Source: Fremontodendron californicum (lineage: Eukaryota; Streptophyta; Magnoliopsida; Malvales; Malvaceae). From it: a stretch of 64,000 bases of DNA. Below, piece by piece: positions 15,401-22,527 of this stretch. The translations under genes and the position numbers were made by a program. Every line of letters begins with the position of its first letter. The stretch's first letter is position 1. The stretch is taken from contig JAULJL010000029.1 of NCBI GenBank assembly GCA_030761205.1, forward strand, positions 379,501 to 443,500, written 5' to 3'. The notes under the pieces are model-generated. The model had not been told where the DNA came from and did not search any database. It was given only the letters and a program-made list of their open reading frames with translations.

Positions 15401-18400
15401 CTACGGTTGCTATTTTGCGTTTTGACTCCCTCCACCACCAATATTCACGGCCGATATTTATCGCAATTGACCAGTTAGCATTCATTACGTCTGCAATCAC
15501 AATAAACGCGACGTAACAAAAAATGCATCCACGATCGTAATTTAAATCTCTACCTCCGGGAACTTTGTTCTTGATTGAACCTGGTAAATATGTTTGTCAA
15601 ACGCAGGGCATTCTGGGAGATGGGACAGTAATTGCTGTTAAGCAGTTATCGGCTCGATCAAAGCAAGGAAATCGAGAGTTTGTGACTGAGATTGGGATGA
15701 TTTCAGCTCTACAACATCCTCATCTAGTAAGGCTGTATGGATGTTGCATCGAAGGAAATCAATTGCTGCTTATTTACGAGTACCTGGAAAACAACAGCCT
15801 TGCTCGTGCATTGTTTGGTACATCTCATTCACATTATTTACTTCAACTCCCTTTGCTATTAATGTTATTCATGGACATGCACATGGACACACACATCCTT
15901 GAACACATGTGAAGGCTTCTTATATAATAGACCTACTTATGGGTCGGGCGGGCTGCAATCTATTTTTTTTTTTTTATATTTATCTAAACCTGTTTTGAAT
16001 CGGGTTTGGACCAACCCAAAAGCTCGTTTCATTGTTAAAAAATATGAAAAAATTATTTTTATATTAATATATATTATAATTAAAATTAAATAAATTTTTT
16101 TTTATTTAATTAATAGTAATTTCGATCGGGTCAGACCGACTCAAATTATCAAAATCTTTACTCAAGTCCGACGGGTTATCCGATCCTTGAGTAGGTATAT
16201 AATATAATAATGTATTGCTAAATATTTTCAAAATAGTGTGGGAAACAATCTCAAATTGGAAAAGAAGAAAGGAAAGAATGTTTTTTAAATAAAAAGAAGT
16301 GAAAGTCATTAGTAATTGGACAGAAGTGAGAAACATTTAACGTGAATCATGATCTTGATTTTCAAAGCTTTAGGTGATCTACATTAATTAAATAATATAT
16401 ATTAATTATTTAAAAATGACACTTGGCATGTGTAGTTAATTAAATTATTTTTAATTTTATTTTAAGTTGATTAACTGCTCTGTTTATTTTTTTAAAAGAT
16501 AGATATAGATAGTTATGTTTATACAAATAAATATTTAATTATTTTTAAATACAAATTTTCTCAAAAAAACACAAAAATAATTTACGTCTGAACTCCCCCT
16601 CCTTTAAATATTTGTCAGAAATCTTCTATAACATTTTGCTACAGAATTTTTTTATAAAAGTCTGATTCTTGTTTTACACCGATGAATACTTAATGGATTT
16701 TAATTTAATCAATGCAAAGGGCAATCAATTACTGACTTTTATTGTTTCTTGATTTTTAATGCATGCAATCCTTTTGCCATCTACTAAATAATACAATGAA
16801 ACGAATAAAACTTTAAAAAAAAAAAATTGACATTGATACACGTCTTGAAATTAGATTTGATAATATTGGACACGACACAATTACACTATATAATACCCCA
16901 AAAAAAAATTTAAAATACGACATGGTACGAAAAAAAAATACGGACACGACACGAATGTATACGAACATGTCAAAATCTATATAATACAAATTATTAACGT
17001 ATCAAAATTTATACAAATATAAAACATGTTAAATACAATTATGACACCAAAAATACACAGATACACGAATTTCCAACCTACCTTTATTTTTCAATTTTTT
17101 CTTGACGTTCTGTTCTAACATGCATGAGAAGTATGTTAGTATATCTGAGCTTCTCTTTATTTTGGTTATTAAAAGGCCCCCAAGAATTTCAGTTGAAATT
17201 AGACTGGCCAACTAGAAGGAAGATCTGCATTGGTATAGCAAGAGGTTTAGCTTATCTCCATGAAGAATCAAGGTTGAAGATTGTCCATAGAGACATCAAG
17301 GCCACCAATGTGTTGCTTGATAAGAATCTAAACCCTAAAATATCTGACTTTGGTTTGGCCAAGCTTGATGAAGAGGATAATACCCACATTAGCACCCGAA
17401 TTGCTGGAACTTAGTAAGTCTCTTTCCAGATTGATTGTCAATGTATTCATTTTCTTGGTTTATATCAGGGATTTAAATAATGACCGCAATGCGAAGCTAG
17501 GTCGTTATTTTGTAATTTCGGCTTCTTTCGCCGTCCATATTCAGGGTTGATATTTACCGCAATATATCGCGGTAGCATTCATTACGTCCGCAACTGCGAT
17601 AAATGCAACGCGATCATAATTTAAATCCCTGATTTATATACTTTTTCTTTTTTCTCAAATGCTGAATGAATGATAGAAAATTTCCTAGTGAAAATATATA
17701 ATCATGGATTTAAATTGCGATCACAGACACATTCTTTTATAGCGTCACTTTATCGCGGTTACGGACGTAGCAGATGCTATCACGATCTTTGTGGTCATCG
17801 TGGTCATGAATATTTTTCATTTTGCACAATTTACTATAAAAAATGGTAATTATAATGATAATCATAAAAATTCTTTTTCAATAATTTTAAAAATAGTTTA
17901 TGGCATTCAATAACTTTTATTTATATAAAAAAATATTTAATTTATATATATATGTATGTAATTCACGATCATGAGTTTACCCATTACGGACCGTAACTAT
18001 TCACACTTCAATTGCGGTGAATATAGAAAGAATAAAAATCGTAAAATAAAGATTATAACATCGCGTTACGATTGCTATTTAAATGACTGTATATAATGGC
18101 ACAAAGATAGAAATTTGCTTGTCCACATTTTCAACTTCACTCTTACAAAATATTTGACAGTATATGAATTTCTAGGTTAGGTGGTTTTCAATGCAATCCA
18201 CCAAGATAAATGTCCTTTTTAATCTATAAAAATAAAAATGGGTGACACAAAAAAAAAAAAAAAATTAAAGCTATATTTAATTGATCTTCTTAAATTTGCA
18301 GTGGCTATATGGCCCCTGAATATGCAATGCATGGTCGTTTGACAGACAAAGCAGATGTATATAGTTTTGGGATCGTGGCCCTTGAAATTGTTAGTGGCAG

Positions 18401-19636
18401 GTCCAACACTAAAAACCGGTCAAAGGAAGAATCTTTCTATCTCCTTGATTGGGTAACTAAGCTCTCTTTCTTTCTTCCATTGTTTATCCTTGTTTATATG
18501 TTGCTATGATGTTTTGATTCTTCAATTTTTTTGAAATATTCATATATGACATCCGTGTTCGATTCATATTCGGATATGGGTATTAAAATATGACCCTCCA
18601 AATATATGAAAAAACTTTAAAAAAAATTTGAATATACCCTTGTCGGACACATATCTATATCCGATATTCCCACCCGAATTCGAATAATATAAATACACTA
18701 TCTTACCAAAATTAAATGAGCTTGAGGCCTATTAAATGACAGAGCTGACAACTATATGTCATGCTTGTAGAACAAATTAAAAGGATTGAGTTATTGATAT
18801 TTCATGCTGCATAATCCTTAAATGAGGGAATTCTTACTCTTCTAGGATTGCAGTTCACTGGAAATATTGATGTTTCATTCTTATTATAACAAATTATGTT
18901 ATACGGACTCGGGATGAATGTCATATACAATTATGTGTTCGATACGGGTATGCTTAATTTTTTTTAAGTTTTTATACATTTGAAAGATCATACCCTCATA
19001 TCCATATCCGAATATGTATCGGACACAGGGTATGCTCAAATTTTTTTAAGTTTTTATATATTTTAAAGATCATACCCTCATACCCTTATCCGAATATGTA
19101 TCGGACACAGGTGTTGAACACGAATACTTTAGAGAAAATGAAGAGTCCGAATAACAAAGATAGCAAACGGATTTGAGTGTCATATTTTATGAAAAGAATC
19201 TGAATGTGGCAATTAAAATTTGTGTTTCTAGGCTCATGTTTTGAAGGAGAAAGGGAACTTGTTGGATTTAGTTGATACAAGGATTGGCTCAGATTGCAAC
19301 ATAGACGAGGTGATGGCAATGATCAATGTTGCTCTACTATGCGCAAATCCTACTGCTACAGCTAGGCCTTGCATGTCTTCTGTAGTGAGCATGCTTGAAG
19401 GCAGGGCTTCTGTTGAGGAATTCTTTACAGATTCAAGTATCTCTGCTTCAAATCAATTCAATGCTGAGGCTATGAAAAAGTTGTATCAGAAACTTGAAGA
19501 AAATGATGCAGATAATAGCCAGACAAAGAGTATGTTAGCTGATGGCCCATGGACTTCTTCTTCTACATCTGCTGCTGATCTCTATCCAGTCAATTTGACT
19601 TCTGGCTATTTGCAGAATAGAGATTCAACAAGTTAA
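420..19636 (+). CDS. LRR-VIII-2 type receptor-like serine/threonine kinase, 5'-partial
   Basis: Plasma-membrane receptor kinase expected to bind an extracellular ligand through LRR and malectin-like domains and to phosphorylate Ser/Thr targets inside the cell. Exons read from sequence: 420-491, 976-1044, 4080-4151, 4574-4645, 4885-4956, 5774-5848, 5957-6025, 6579-6650, 6876-6947, 7660-7731, 8523-8588, 9632-9691, 9804-9839, 10135-10178, 11467-11840, 13128-13326, 14562-14708, 15014-15132, 15607-15817, 17176-17413, 18302-18452, 19232-19636. All have AG/GT borders, and the phases join to one 921-residue frame with no stop before TAA at 19634-19636. The signal peptide and first LRR exons lie left of the window. 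Domain order matches Arabidopsis LRR-VIII-2 kinases (At1g07650, At1g53430, At3g14840 group). All kinase key residues are present, so I infer a functional gene. Exon borders were set by eye; the short 9804-9839 exon is the least certain. Confidence 0.94.
571..897. repeat. GACCTGTTCA-ended repeat, copy 1
   Basis: Intron 1 insertion of a family ('family C') with inverted ends resembling GACCTGTTCA..TGAACAGGTC. Subterminal blocks are GC-rich and rich in GGGTCGG, and an AT-rich core encodes nothing. This copy begins gacctattcatgagccggg and ends near ggacaggtctatg. About thirteen copies lie in the window. Not assigned to a superfamily. Confidence 0.65.
1045..1545. repeat. Minisatellite with (TA)n in intron 2
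   Basis: Units containing atgtctttcgtggttgtgtatg recur irregularly, with starts near 1079, 1309, 1341, 1381, 1409, 1435 and 1507, and (TA)n runs lie between them. The array is split by a MITE at 1101-1272. Open frames here are low-complexity artefacts. Confidence 0.75.
1101..1272. mobile_element. hAT-like MITE (CAGGG family), copy 1
   Basis: Starts CAGGGATTTAAAT and ends near ATTAAATCGCTA, a decayed inverted end. It lies inside the minisatellite, and no clear target duplication survives. The family ('family A') is non-coding; the CAGGG start and 8-bp duplications of better copies point to hAT. Confidence 0.6.
1798..3420. repeat. Tandem array of ~310-bp units in intron 2
   Basis: Five to six head-to-tail copies of a ~310-bp AT-rich unit. 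Landmarks recur, such as gacacgacacgaacacaaca, catgtcaaaatctatataaa and aaattatgcaaaatatg. The landmark ttgaatcac(a)atgaca appears near 2065, 2378, 2694 and 3156; the unit near 2900 is shortened. Single dispersed relatives ('family E') occur elsewhere in the window. Confidence 0.8.
3660..4010. repeat. CCACTTA-ended repeat, single arm
   Basis: Intron 2 copy of the repeat ('family F') that also flanks the Ogre insertion at 20295-20690 and 39142-39445. Shared blocks include cacttatattagtgtaaaa, cgaaactttacgtg and gatatcggatcgat. Non-coding. Confidence 0.6.
4167..4475. repeat. GACCTGTTCA-ended repeat, copy 2
   Basis: Intron copy running from gttcatagatcgggccgag to ccgatccttgaacatgtt, with an AT-rich core between two GGGTCGG-like blocks. 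Confidence 0.6.
4984..5168. mobile_element. MITE with GTTACYCGGAYTC ends, copy 1
   Basis: A ~185-bp element ('family B') whose ends resemble ctatgttactcggattcgg and its inverse (gaagagtccgaataacatag), with a central tttggaggatcatat block. This copy starts tgttacctagattcgg and ends aataacatag. Non-coding. Confidence 0.65.
5190..5745. repeat. GACCTGTTCA-ended repeat, long copy 3
   Basis: Opposite orientation to copies 1 and 2 and about 550 bp long. It begins gttcaaaggttaggctatcc and ends cttatccttgaacactttt. The extra length is an AT-rich core. Confidence 0.6.
6089..6528. mobile_element. hAT-like MITE (CAGGG family), long copy 2
   Basis: CAGGATTTAAATAGTGGTCG to ATTTAAATTTCTG, 440 bp, the longer form of the family. 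Flanks attatagt/atttatga are weakly similar, so the target duplication has decayed. Confidence 0.75.
6712..6835. repeat. GACCTGTTCA-ended repeat, short copy 4
   Basis: Only ~124 bp. The left end gacctgttctagagtcggg and right end ccatgaacaggtc are kept but the AT-rich core is nearly gone, so this copy shows the inverted ends most clearly. Confidence 0.7.
7060..7300. repeat. Dispersed relative of the 310-bp array unit
   Basis: One copy of family E (agacacgatatgactac, aaaatctatataatacg, taaacacgattatgacac) in an LRR intron. Confidence 0.6.
7355..7445. repeat. Possible SINE-like repeat
   Basis: A short stretch with cttaactcagttagtttata and a following run of alternating purines and pyrimidines resembles repeats near 12110 and 47700 that carry a tRNA B-box-like gattcgaatc. 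Weak, because no poly-A tail or target duplication was defined. Confidence 0.3.
7883..8261. mobile_element. hAT-like MITE (CAGGG family), long copy 3
   Basis: CATGGATTTAAAT to ATTTAAATCCTCG. The flanking 8-mers ggatgaac (7875-7882) and gggtgaac (8262-8269) match at 7 of 8 positions, supporting an 8-bp target duplication. Confidence 0.8.
8645..8865. repeat. Dispersed relative of the 310-bp array unit
   Basis: Family E copy with gacacgacacgaaaaaataa, aaatctatataatatg and taaacacgattataacac, lying between the 8588 and 9632 exon borders. Confidence 0.6.
9042..9547 (+). mobile_element. TRIM (miniature LTR retrotransposon) in an intron
   Basis: Two direct repeats of ~153-155 bp (9042-9194 and 9393-9547) start TGTAAC and end with ACA. 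The first is followed after two bases by TGGTATCATAGC (9197-9208), which resembles the initiator-Met tRNA primer site. The ~200-bp interior has no coding capacity. Flanks tatt (9038-9041) and tatt (9548-9551) match. This is the layout of a TRIM. The repeats differ at many positions, so the insertion is old. Confidence 0.72.
9854..10033. mobile_element. hAT-like MITE (CAGGG family), copy 4
   Basis: TAGGGATTTAAATAGCGGTC to ATTTAAATCCCTG, 180 bp. Flanking 8-mers gttacgat and attacaat match at 6 of 8. It lies 14 bp after the 9839 exon end. Confidence 0.78.
10280..10450. mobile_element. MITE with GTTACYCGGAYTC ends, copy 2
   Basis: Family B copy from attatgttaccccgac to aattcgggtaacatag, with the central tttggaggatcatac block. 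Confidence 0.6.
10686..10700 (+). repeat. G15 homopolymer in an intron
   Basis: An uninterrupted run of 15 G follows aaaggag. It is the only long G run in the gene and the length may be assembly-sensitive. Confidence 0.9.
10763..10952. mobile_element. MITE with GTTACYCGGAYTC ends, copy 3
   Basis: Well-preserved family B copy: left end tatgttactcggattcggg, right end aatccgaataactta. Confidence 0.7.
11185..11350. repeat. Dispersed relative of the array unit, inverted
   Basis: Family E in reverse orientation (tagattttgacatgtta, acgtattcgtgtcgtgtc), just before the malectin exon. Confidence 0.55.
11876..12046. mobile_element. MITE with GTTACYCGGAYTC ends, copy 4
   Basis: From ctatgttactcggactcg to agagttggagcaacatag, starting about 35 bp after the 11840 splice donor. 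Confidence 0.7.
12100..12260. repeat. Possible SINE-like repeat
   Basis: Contains cttaacctaattgattca and gagattcgaatctc, which resemble tRNA A-box and B-box spacing. Shares wording with repeats at 46770 and 47690. Low confidence. Confidence 0.3.
12430..12627. mobile_element. MITE with GTTACYCGGAYTC ends, copy 5
   Basis: From ctattatccggattcggg to agagtccgaataacatag, with a lengthened central T-run. Confidence 0.65.
12665..13078. mobile_element. Long-TIR repeat rich in CGGTTCGGT
   Basis: Single copy in the window. The left end gggatgagcattcgatcgat, with repeated accgaac blocks, has an inverted counterpart at the right end (accgaataacccctattta). It ends about 50 bp before the 13128 exon. Non-coding. 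Confidence 0.55.
13464..13918. mobile_element. MITE with GTTACYCGGAYTC ends, copy 6, interrupted
   Basis: Left part tctatgttacttggattcc and right part gacataggtatattc..agagtaccatag belong to one family B element. A GACCTGTTCA-type repeat (about 13535-13785) sits between them, so family C was still inserting after this copy arrived. Confidence 0.65.
13535..13785. repeat. GACCTGTTCA-ended repeat, copy 5 (nested)
   Basis: aaggatcaggttactcattc to gacccataaacacttct, inside the family B element. Borders are approximate. Confidence 0.6.
14180..14430. repeat. GACCTGTTCA-ended repeat, copy 6
   Basis: From gatattcatggatccgaccg to ggctcgtggacaggttcgg, 130 bp before the transmembrane exon. Confidence 0.6.
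14562..14708 (+). other. Transmembrane exon of the receptor kinase
   Basis: The exon encodes a short extracellular stalk, then a hydrophobic run (AAVVGIVGGAAFATLLLGGF) followed by the basic stop-transfer sequence RREN. This places everything upstream outside the cell and the kinase inside. Confidence 0.9.
14757..14905. mobile_element. hAT-like MITE (CAGGG family), decayed copy 5
   Basis: Interior sequence is recognisable (gtagcggtcacaacgttac, cgtgatcataattttat), but the ATTTAAAT ends are lost. Confidence 0.5.
15206..15361. mobile_element. hAT-like MITE (CAGGG family), copy 6
   Basis: GTGATTTAAATAGTAGCC to ATTTAAATCTCTA. It abuts copy 7, separated only by the 8-mer cctccagg. Confidence 0.72.
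15370..15552. mobile_element. hAT-like MITE (CAGGG family), copy 7
   Basis: CAGGAATTTAAATAGCGGTC to ATTTAAATCTCTA, 183 bp. Flanks cctccagg (15362-15369) and cctccggg (15553-15560) match at 7 of 8. Copies 6 and 7 form a head-to-tail pair in one intron. Confidence 0.8.
15930..16200. repeat. GACCTGTTCA-ended repeat, copy 7
   Basis: From gacctacttatgggtcgggc to gatccttgagtaggtat, shortly after the 15817 donor. Confidence 0.65.
16207..16855. other. Intron stretch with no recognised feature
   Basis: AT-rich intron DNA between exons 15607-15817 and 17176-17413. No exon, repeat copy or RNA gene was recognised. Confidence 0.6.
16857..17080. repeat. Dispersed relative of the 310-bp array unit
   Basis: Family E copy (attggacacgacacaatta, catgtcaaaatctatataa, caattatgacacc) ending ~95 bp before the 17176 exon. 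Confidence 0.6.
17466..17631. mobile_element. hAT-like MITE (CAGGG family), copy 8
   Basis: CAGGGATTTAAAT to ATTTAAATCCCTG, 13-bp perfect inverted ends. Flanks gtttatat (17458-17465) and atttatat (17632-17639) match at 7 of 8. The clearest short copy. Confidence 0.85.
17703..18089. mobile_element. hAT-like MITE (CAGGG family), long copy 9
   Basis: CATGGATTTAAAT to ATTTAAATGACTG, 387 bp. The target duplication tatataat is perfect (17695-17702 and 18090-18097). Confidence 0.88.
18510..18690. mobile_element. MITE with GTTACYCGGAYTC ends, copy 7, inverted
   Basis: Opposite orientation. Core tgaccctccaaatatatg and right part ccgatattcccacccgaatt are preserved; the outer ends are worn. Confidence 0.55.
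18893..19165. mobile_element. MITE with GTTACYCGGAYTC ends, copy 8, internally duplicated
   Basis: Normal ends (tatgttatacggactcggg, agagtccgaataacaaag), but the central ~75-bp segment (ttttaagtttttatacattt..gaatatgtatcggacacagg) is present twice in tandem, making the copy ~270 bp. Confidence 0.7.
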
Positions 19637-19664
19637 AAAAATTGTCTTCATTTGCTGTTGGAAT

Positions 19665-19835
19665 CAAGGATTTAAATAGTGATTAAAATGTAATGTTATG
19701 ATCGTTATTTTACAGTTTTGGCTTTCTCTCCTGTCGATATTTATTGTAATTGATCGCGATAGCATTCGTTACATTGCAATCGCAATAAACATAACACGAC
19801 AATAAACACATATGTGACCGAAATTTAAATCTCTG
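19665..19835. mobile_element. hAT-like MITE (CAGGG family), copy 10, in the 3' UTR
   Basis: CAAGGATTTAAATAGTG to ATTTAAATCTCTG. Flanks gttggaat (19657-19664) and gttgaaat (19836-19843) match at 7 of 8. Being just past the stop, it is probably transcribed as 3' UTR. Confidence 0.82.
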
Positions 19836-20065
19836 GTTGAAATACCTTAACTAGGAACCAAACAATGTATAATTTCTTGTTTACTTTTTTCCCCACAAAA
19901 TTAGGATTACTTTAAGATATATATTTTTTTTTCTACACACTTACCTGCAGTCTTCTTTATGACATTTGTTTTATGCAATAAGCTAAAAATTCTATACTTG
20001 TTTTTGGCCATGGGCTAGTGATTCCACATTGGTGATATTGGCAATCTCGATTTGCTAACGACCAT

Positions 20066-20252
20066 CTATCTTATTTGGATTCGGACGAGTGTCGAATACA
20101 GATATTTATCCGATACAAATATACTTAATTTTTTTAAGTTTTTTCATATATTTGAAAAATCATACTTTCATATTCATGTTTAAATATGTGTCAGACACAG
20201 ATGCCAGACACAGATAATTTAAGAAAAAGGAAGAGTCCGGATAACATAGACA
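20066..20252. mobile_element. MITE with GTTACYCGGAYTC ends, copy 9
   Basis: From ctatcttatttggattcgg to gagtccggataacatag. Confidence 0.65.
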
Positions 20253-20294
20253 GCTAGTACTTTTTTTCTTTTCCATTGTAATCATTGTTACATC

Positions 20295-20689
20295 TAGTAA
20301 ATTCCAACTAAAATTTATTATTTATATATATATATAATTAATAATTTTTTACACACTTTCATAACTTTTTTTATATGCTTTATATTTTAACAAACCGACC
20401 GTTAGATTTAACAATATAATTGTACTTGTCGTGCACGTAAAGTTTCGAATCGATCCGATATCTTTATCATATCAATCGAAAATACTATCTATTTCAATAT
20501 ATATTTAATGGTTGAATTTTTTTATATCGAATAAATAATTAGACATTTTTAATTTACTCAAAATTCGATGTGCATAATCTACGTGAATAGAACATGAAAG
20601 ATAACGGTTGGATTGTTAAAATAGTAATCCTATAATAAATTATGAAAGTGTGTAAAATTGATTTAGTTTTACACTAGTGTAAGTGAACC

Positions 20690-20690
<1 letters not shown>
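20295..20690. repeat. CCACTTA-ended repeat, left arm beside the Ogre element
   Basis: Family F repeat. Its two ends are inverted copies (ttttacacactttcataac and ttatgaaagtgtgtaaaatt). The right tip, acactagtgtaagtgaacc, faces the inverted tip ggatccacttacactagt at 39151-39168 across the Ogre insertion. Confidence 0.65.

Positions 20691-20758
<68 letters not shown>
20691..20758. repeat. (CT)n(TA)n(GA)n palindromic microsatellite
   Basis: A run of CT dinucleotides, then TA, then GA, a self-complementary tract that can fold into one hairpin. The Ogre LTR begins directly after it. Confidence 0.95.
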
Positions 20759-20761
<3 letters not shown>

Positions 20762-22224
20762 CATAACGGTTTTTTTCGACCGCTATGACGTTTTTGAAAA
20801 CACAAATGGAGTCGCCACCAATTTTTTTTGCTAGGTGTGATTGACTACCTATTAAAACCGGTTTCAATAAAATATTTTAAAATTAATTAAAACATTTTGT
20901 AAAACCAATTTCGAAGTCCGCGTTTTGAACCAGAGAGTAAAACATAATTGAGTTCGGGAGTCAGTTACGTGCGGGGAAGGATTAGCACCCCCGCAATGCC
21001 TGTTTAGAAAACGGTACCATTTAATCACGTGATATCTTAAATCTCGGTTTAATGAATTTAACATCGGTATTTAAAACTAATTCTCTTTTTTTATTTTTAT
21101 TTTTCAAAAACATGTTTATTATTTTTTGAATTCTTTTTTTTTTGAATTGTTATTATTATTTTTTTGAAAACGAACGTGAACGTAAATCTATTATCGAGAA
21201 CACTCATTAAATATTCCCAACACTCTTGGTGGTATTTAACGAGATCCTCTCACCTCAAGATATCGTAGGAATCACAACCGTGATATCCTTCGAATTCCGT
21301 AGTCGGCAATTCGCATTTATTAAAAATCTTTTTTTTTTGAAAGTGTAAATTAAAATGCTTTTAATAATTATTTCCGAAATAAAAGAAATTATCTATGTAA
21401 GAATAATTCTCGAATCACTCCGCTATTTTCGATAATGTTTCGATTATTATTCTTACTCGGACCATTTCAAAGTACGATTGATGTTCCGACCATCCCGAGA
21501 AAGAAATCCGTTTTTAGAGAATTTTATTTACCGAAAATAATTTTAAAAGACATGTATTAATTAAAAGAATTATTATTTTATAATTTTAAAACCGAAACAG
21601 AACAATTACTGGACAAGAATAAATAAACAAAAATAGTAATATAAATAAAAATAAATAAGGAAATTAAAACCATACTTGAAAAATGTCGAGAATCCGAAAA
21701 TTAGAATGCTGAACTTGATCTTCGTAAAACTCTTTGCTCGTTCTCGACCACCTGAAAAAAATCAAAACGTCAAAATTGATAATCGTGAATTTTTCTTTTT
21801 TTAAATTTTTTTTTAAATTCTTTTTCCTCTTTTTTTTTAAATTTTTTATTATTATTGTTATTTTTTTTAATTTTTTTTTTTAATTTTACTAATTTTTCTT
21901 TTTTTTTTATTTCTTCTTTATTATTTTTTTCTTCTATTCAATTTTTCTTTTTTTTTCTTTTATTTTAAAAATTTTCTTTTATTTATTTTATTTTAAATTT
22001 TTCTCTATTTTTATTTTTTTATTATTTTTATTTTTTTATTATTTTTATTTTTTTATTTTTTTATTTTTTTTTCTTTTCTTTTCTTCTTCTTTCTTTTTTC
22101 TTTTTCTTTCTTTTTTTTTTTTTTTCCTTCTCTCCTCCCTGGCCCAGAATACGCCTAAGCTGTTGGGCCCAAAGCCTGGGACGGTTCGGCGCGGGCCGGA
22201 TCCGGTTTGGGCCGGATCTTTTTT

Positions 22225-22520
22225 TTTTTTTGGGGGAGGGTTACCCGCGGGTCGACGAGCGGGTCTCGCTGACCCGCTTCCAGGGGGCTAAACGGCGCCG
22301 TTTCGACGCATTCCCCTTCTTTTTTTTTTTGGGCGGGTGACCCGCGCGAACCCCGGGTCGACCCGCGGGTCGACGCGCGGGTCTTGTTGACCCGCTTCCA
22401 GGGGGCTAAACGGCGCCGTTTCGGTGCCTTCCCCTTCTTTTTTTTTTATGGGGCGGGTGACCGCGCGGACCCGCGGTTCGACACGCGGGTCTTGTTGACC
22501 CGCTTCCAAGGGGCTATAAA
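22225..22520. repeat. GC-rich tandem modules in the LTR
   Basis: Three imperfect copies of a ~100-bp module containing gacccgcttccagggggcta and, in the first two, aacggcgccgtttcg. It stands out in AT-rich surroundings. The other LTR has matching copies at about 37917-38200. Confidence 0.8.
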
Positions 22521-22527
22521 TAGCCCC
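22510..22527 (+). promoter_or_regulatory. TATA box inside a palindrome in the 3' LTR
   Basis: TATAAATA at 22515-22522 is embedded in GGGGCTATAAATAGCCCC, a near-perfect inverted repeat. Downstream on the + strand lies a CT-rich tract like a plant core promoter, which would transcribe antisense to gag-pol. Minus-strand use is also possible because of the symmetry. Inference only. Confidence 0.5.

Larger units (their letters stand above)
15014..19636 (+). other. Kinase-domain exons of the receptor kinase
   Basis: Five exons encode a complete RD-class kinase. Visible elements are the glycine loop GEGGFGPVYK (15014-15132), the VAIK-type lysine in VIAVKQL and the alpha-C glutamate in EFVTEIGMI (15607-15817), HRDIKATNVLL and DFGLAKL (17176-17413), and the MAPEYAMHG activation-loop end (18302-18452). 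The last exon holds the C-lobe (ALLCANPTATARPCMSSVV) and a Ser/Thr-rich tail. No catalytic residue is missing. Confidence 0.94.
19637..20290 (+). other. 3' flank of the receptor kinase
   Basis: Holds a CAGGG-family MITE 28 bp after the stop codon and a family B MITE at 20066-20252. No further gene is visible before the repeats at 20295. Confidence 0.7.
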
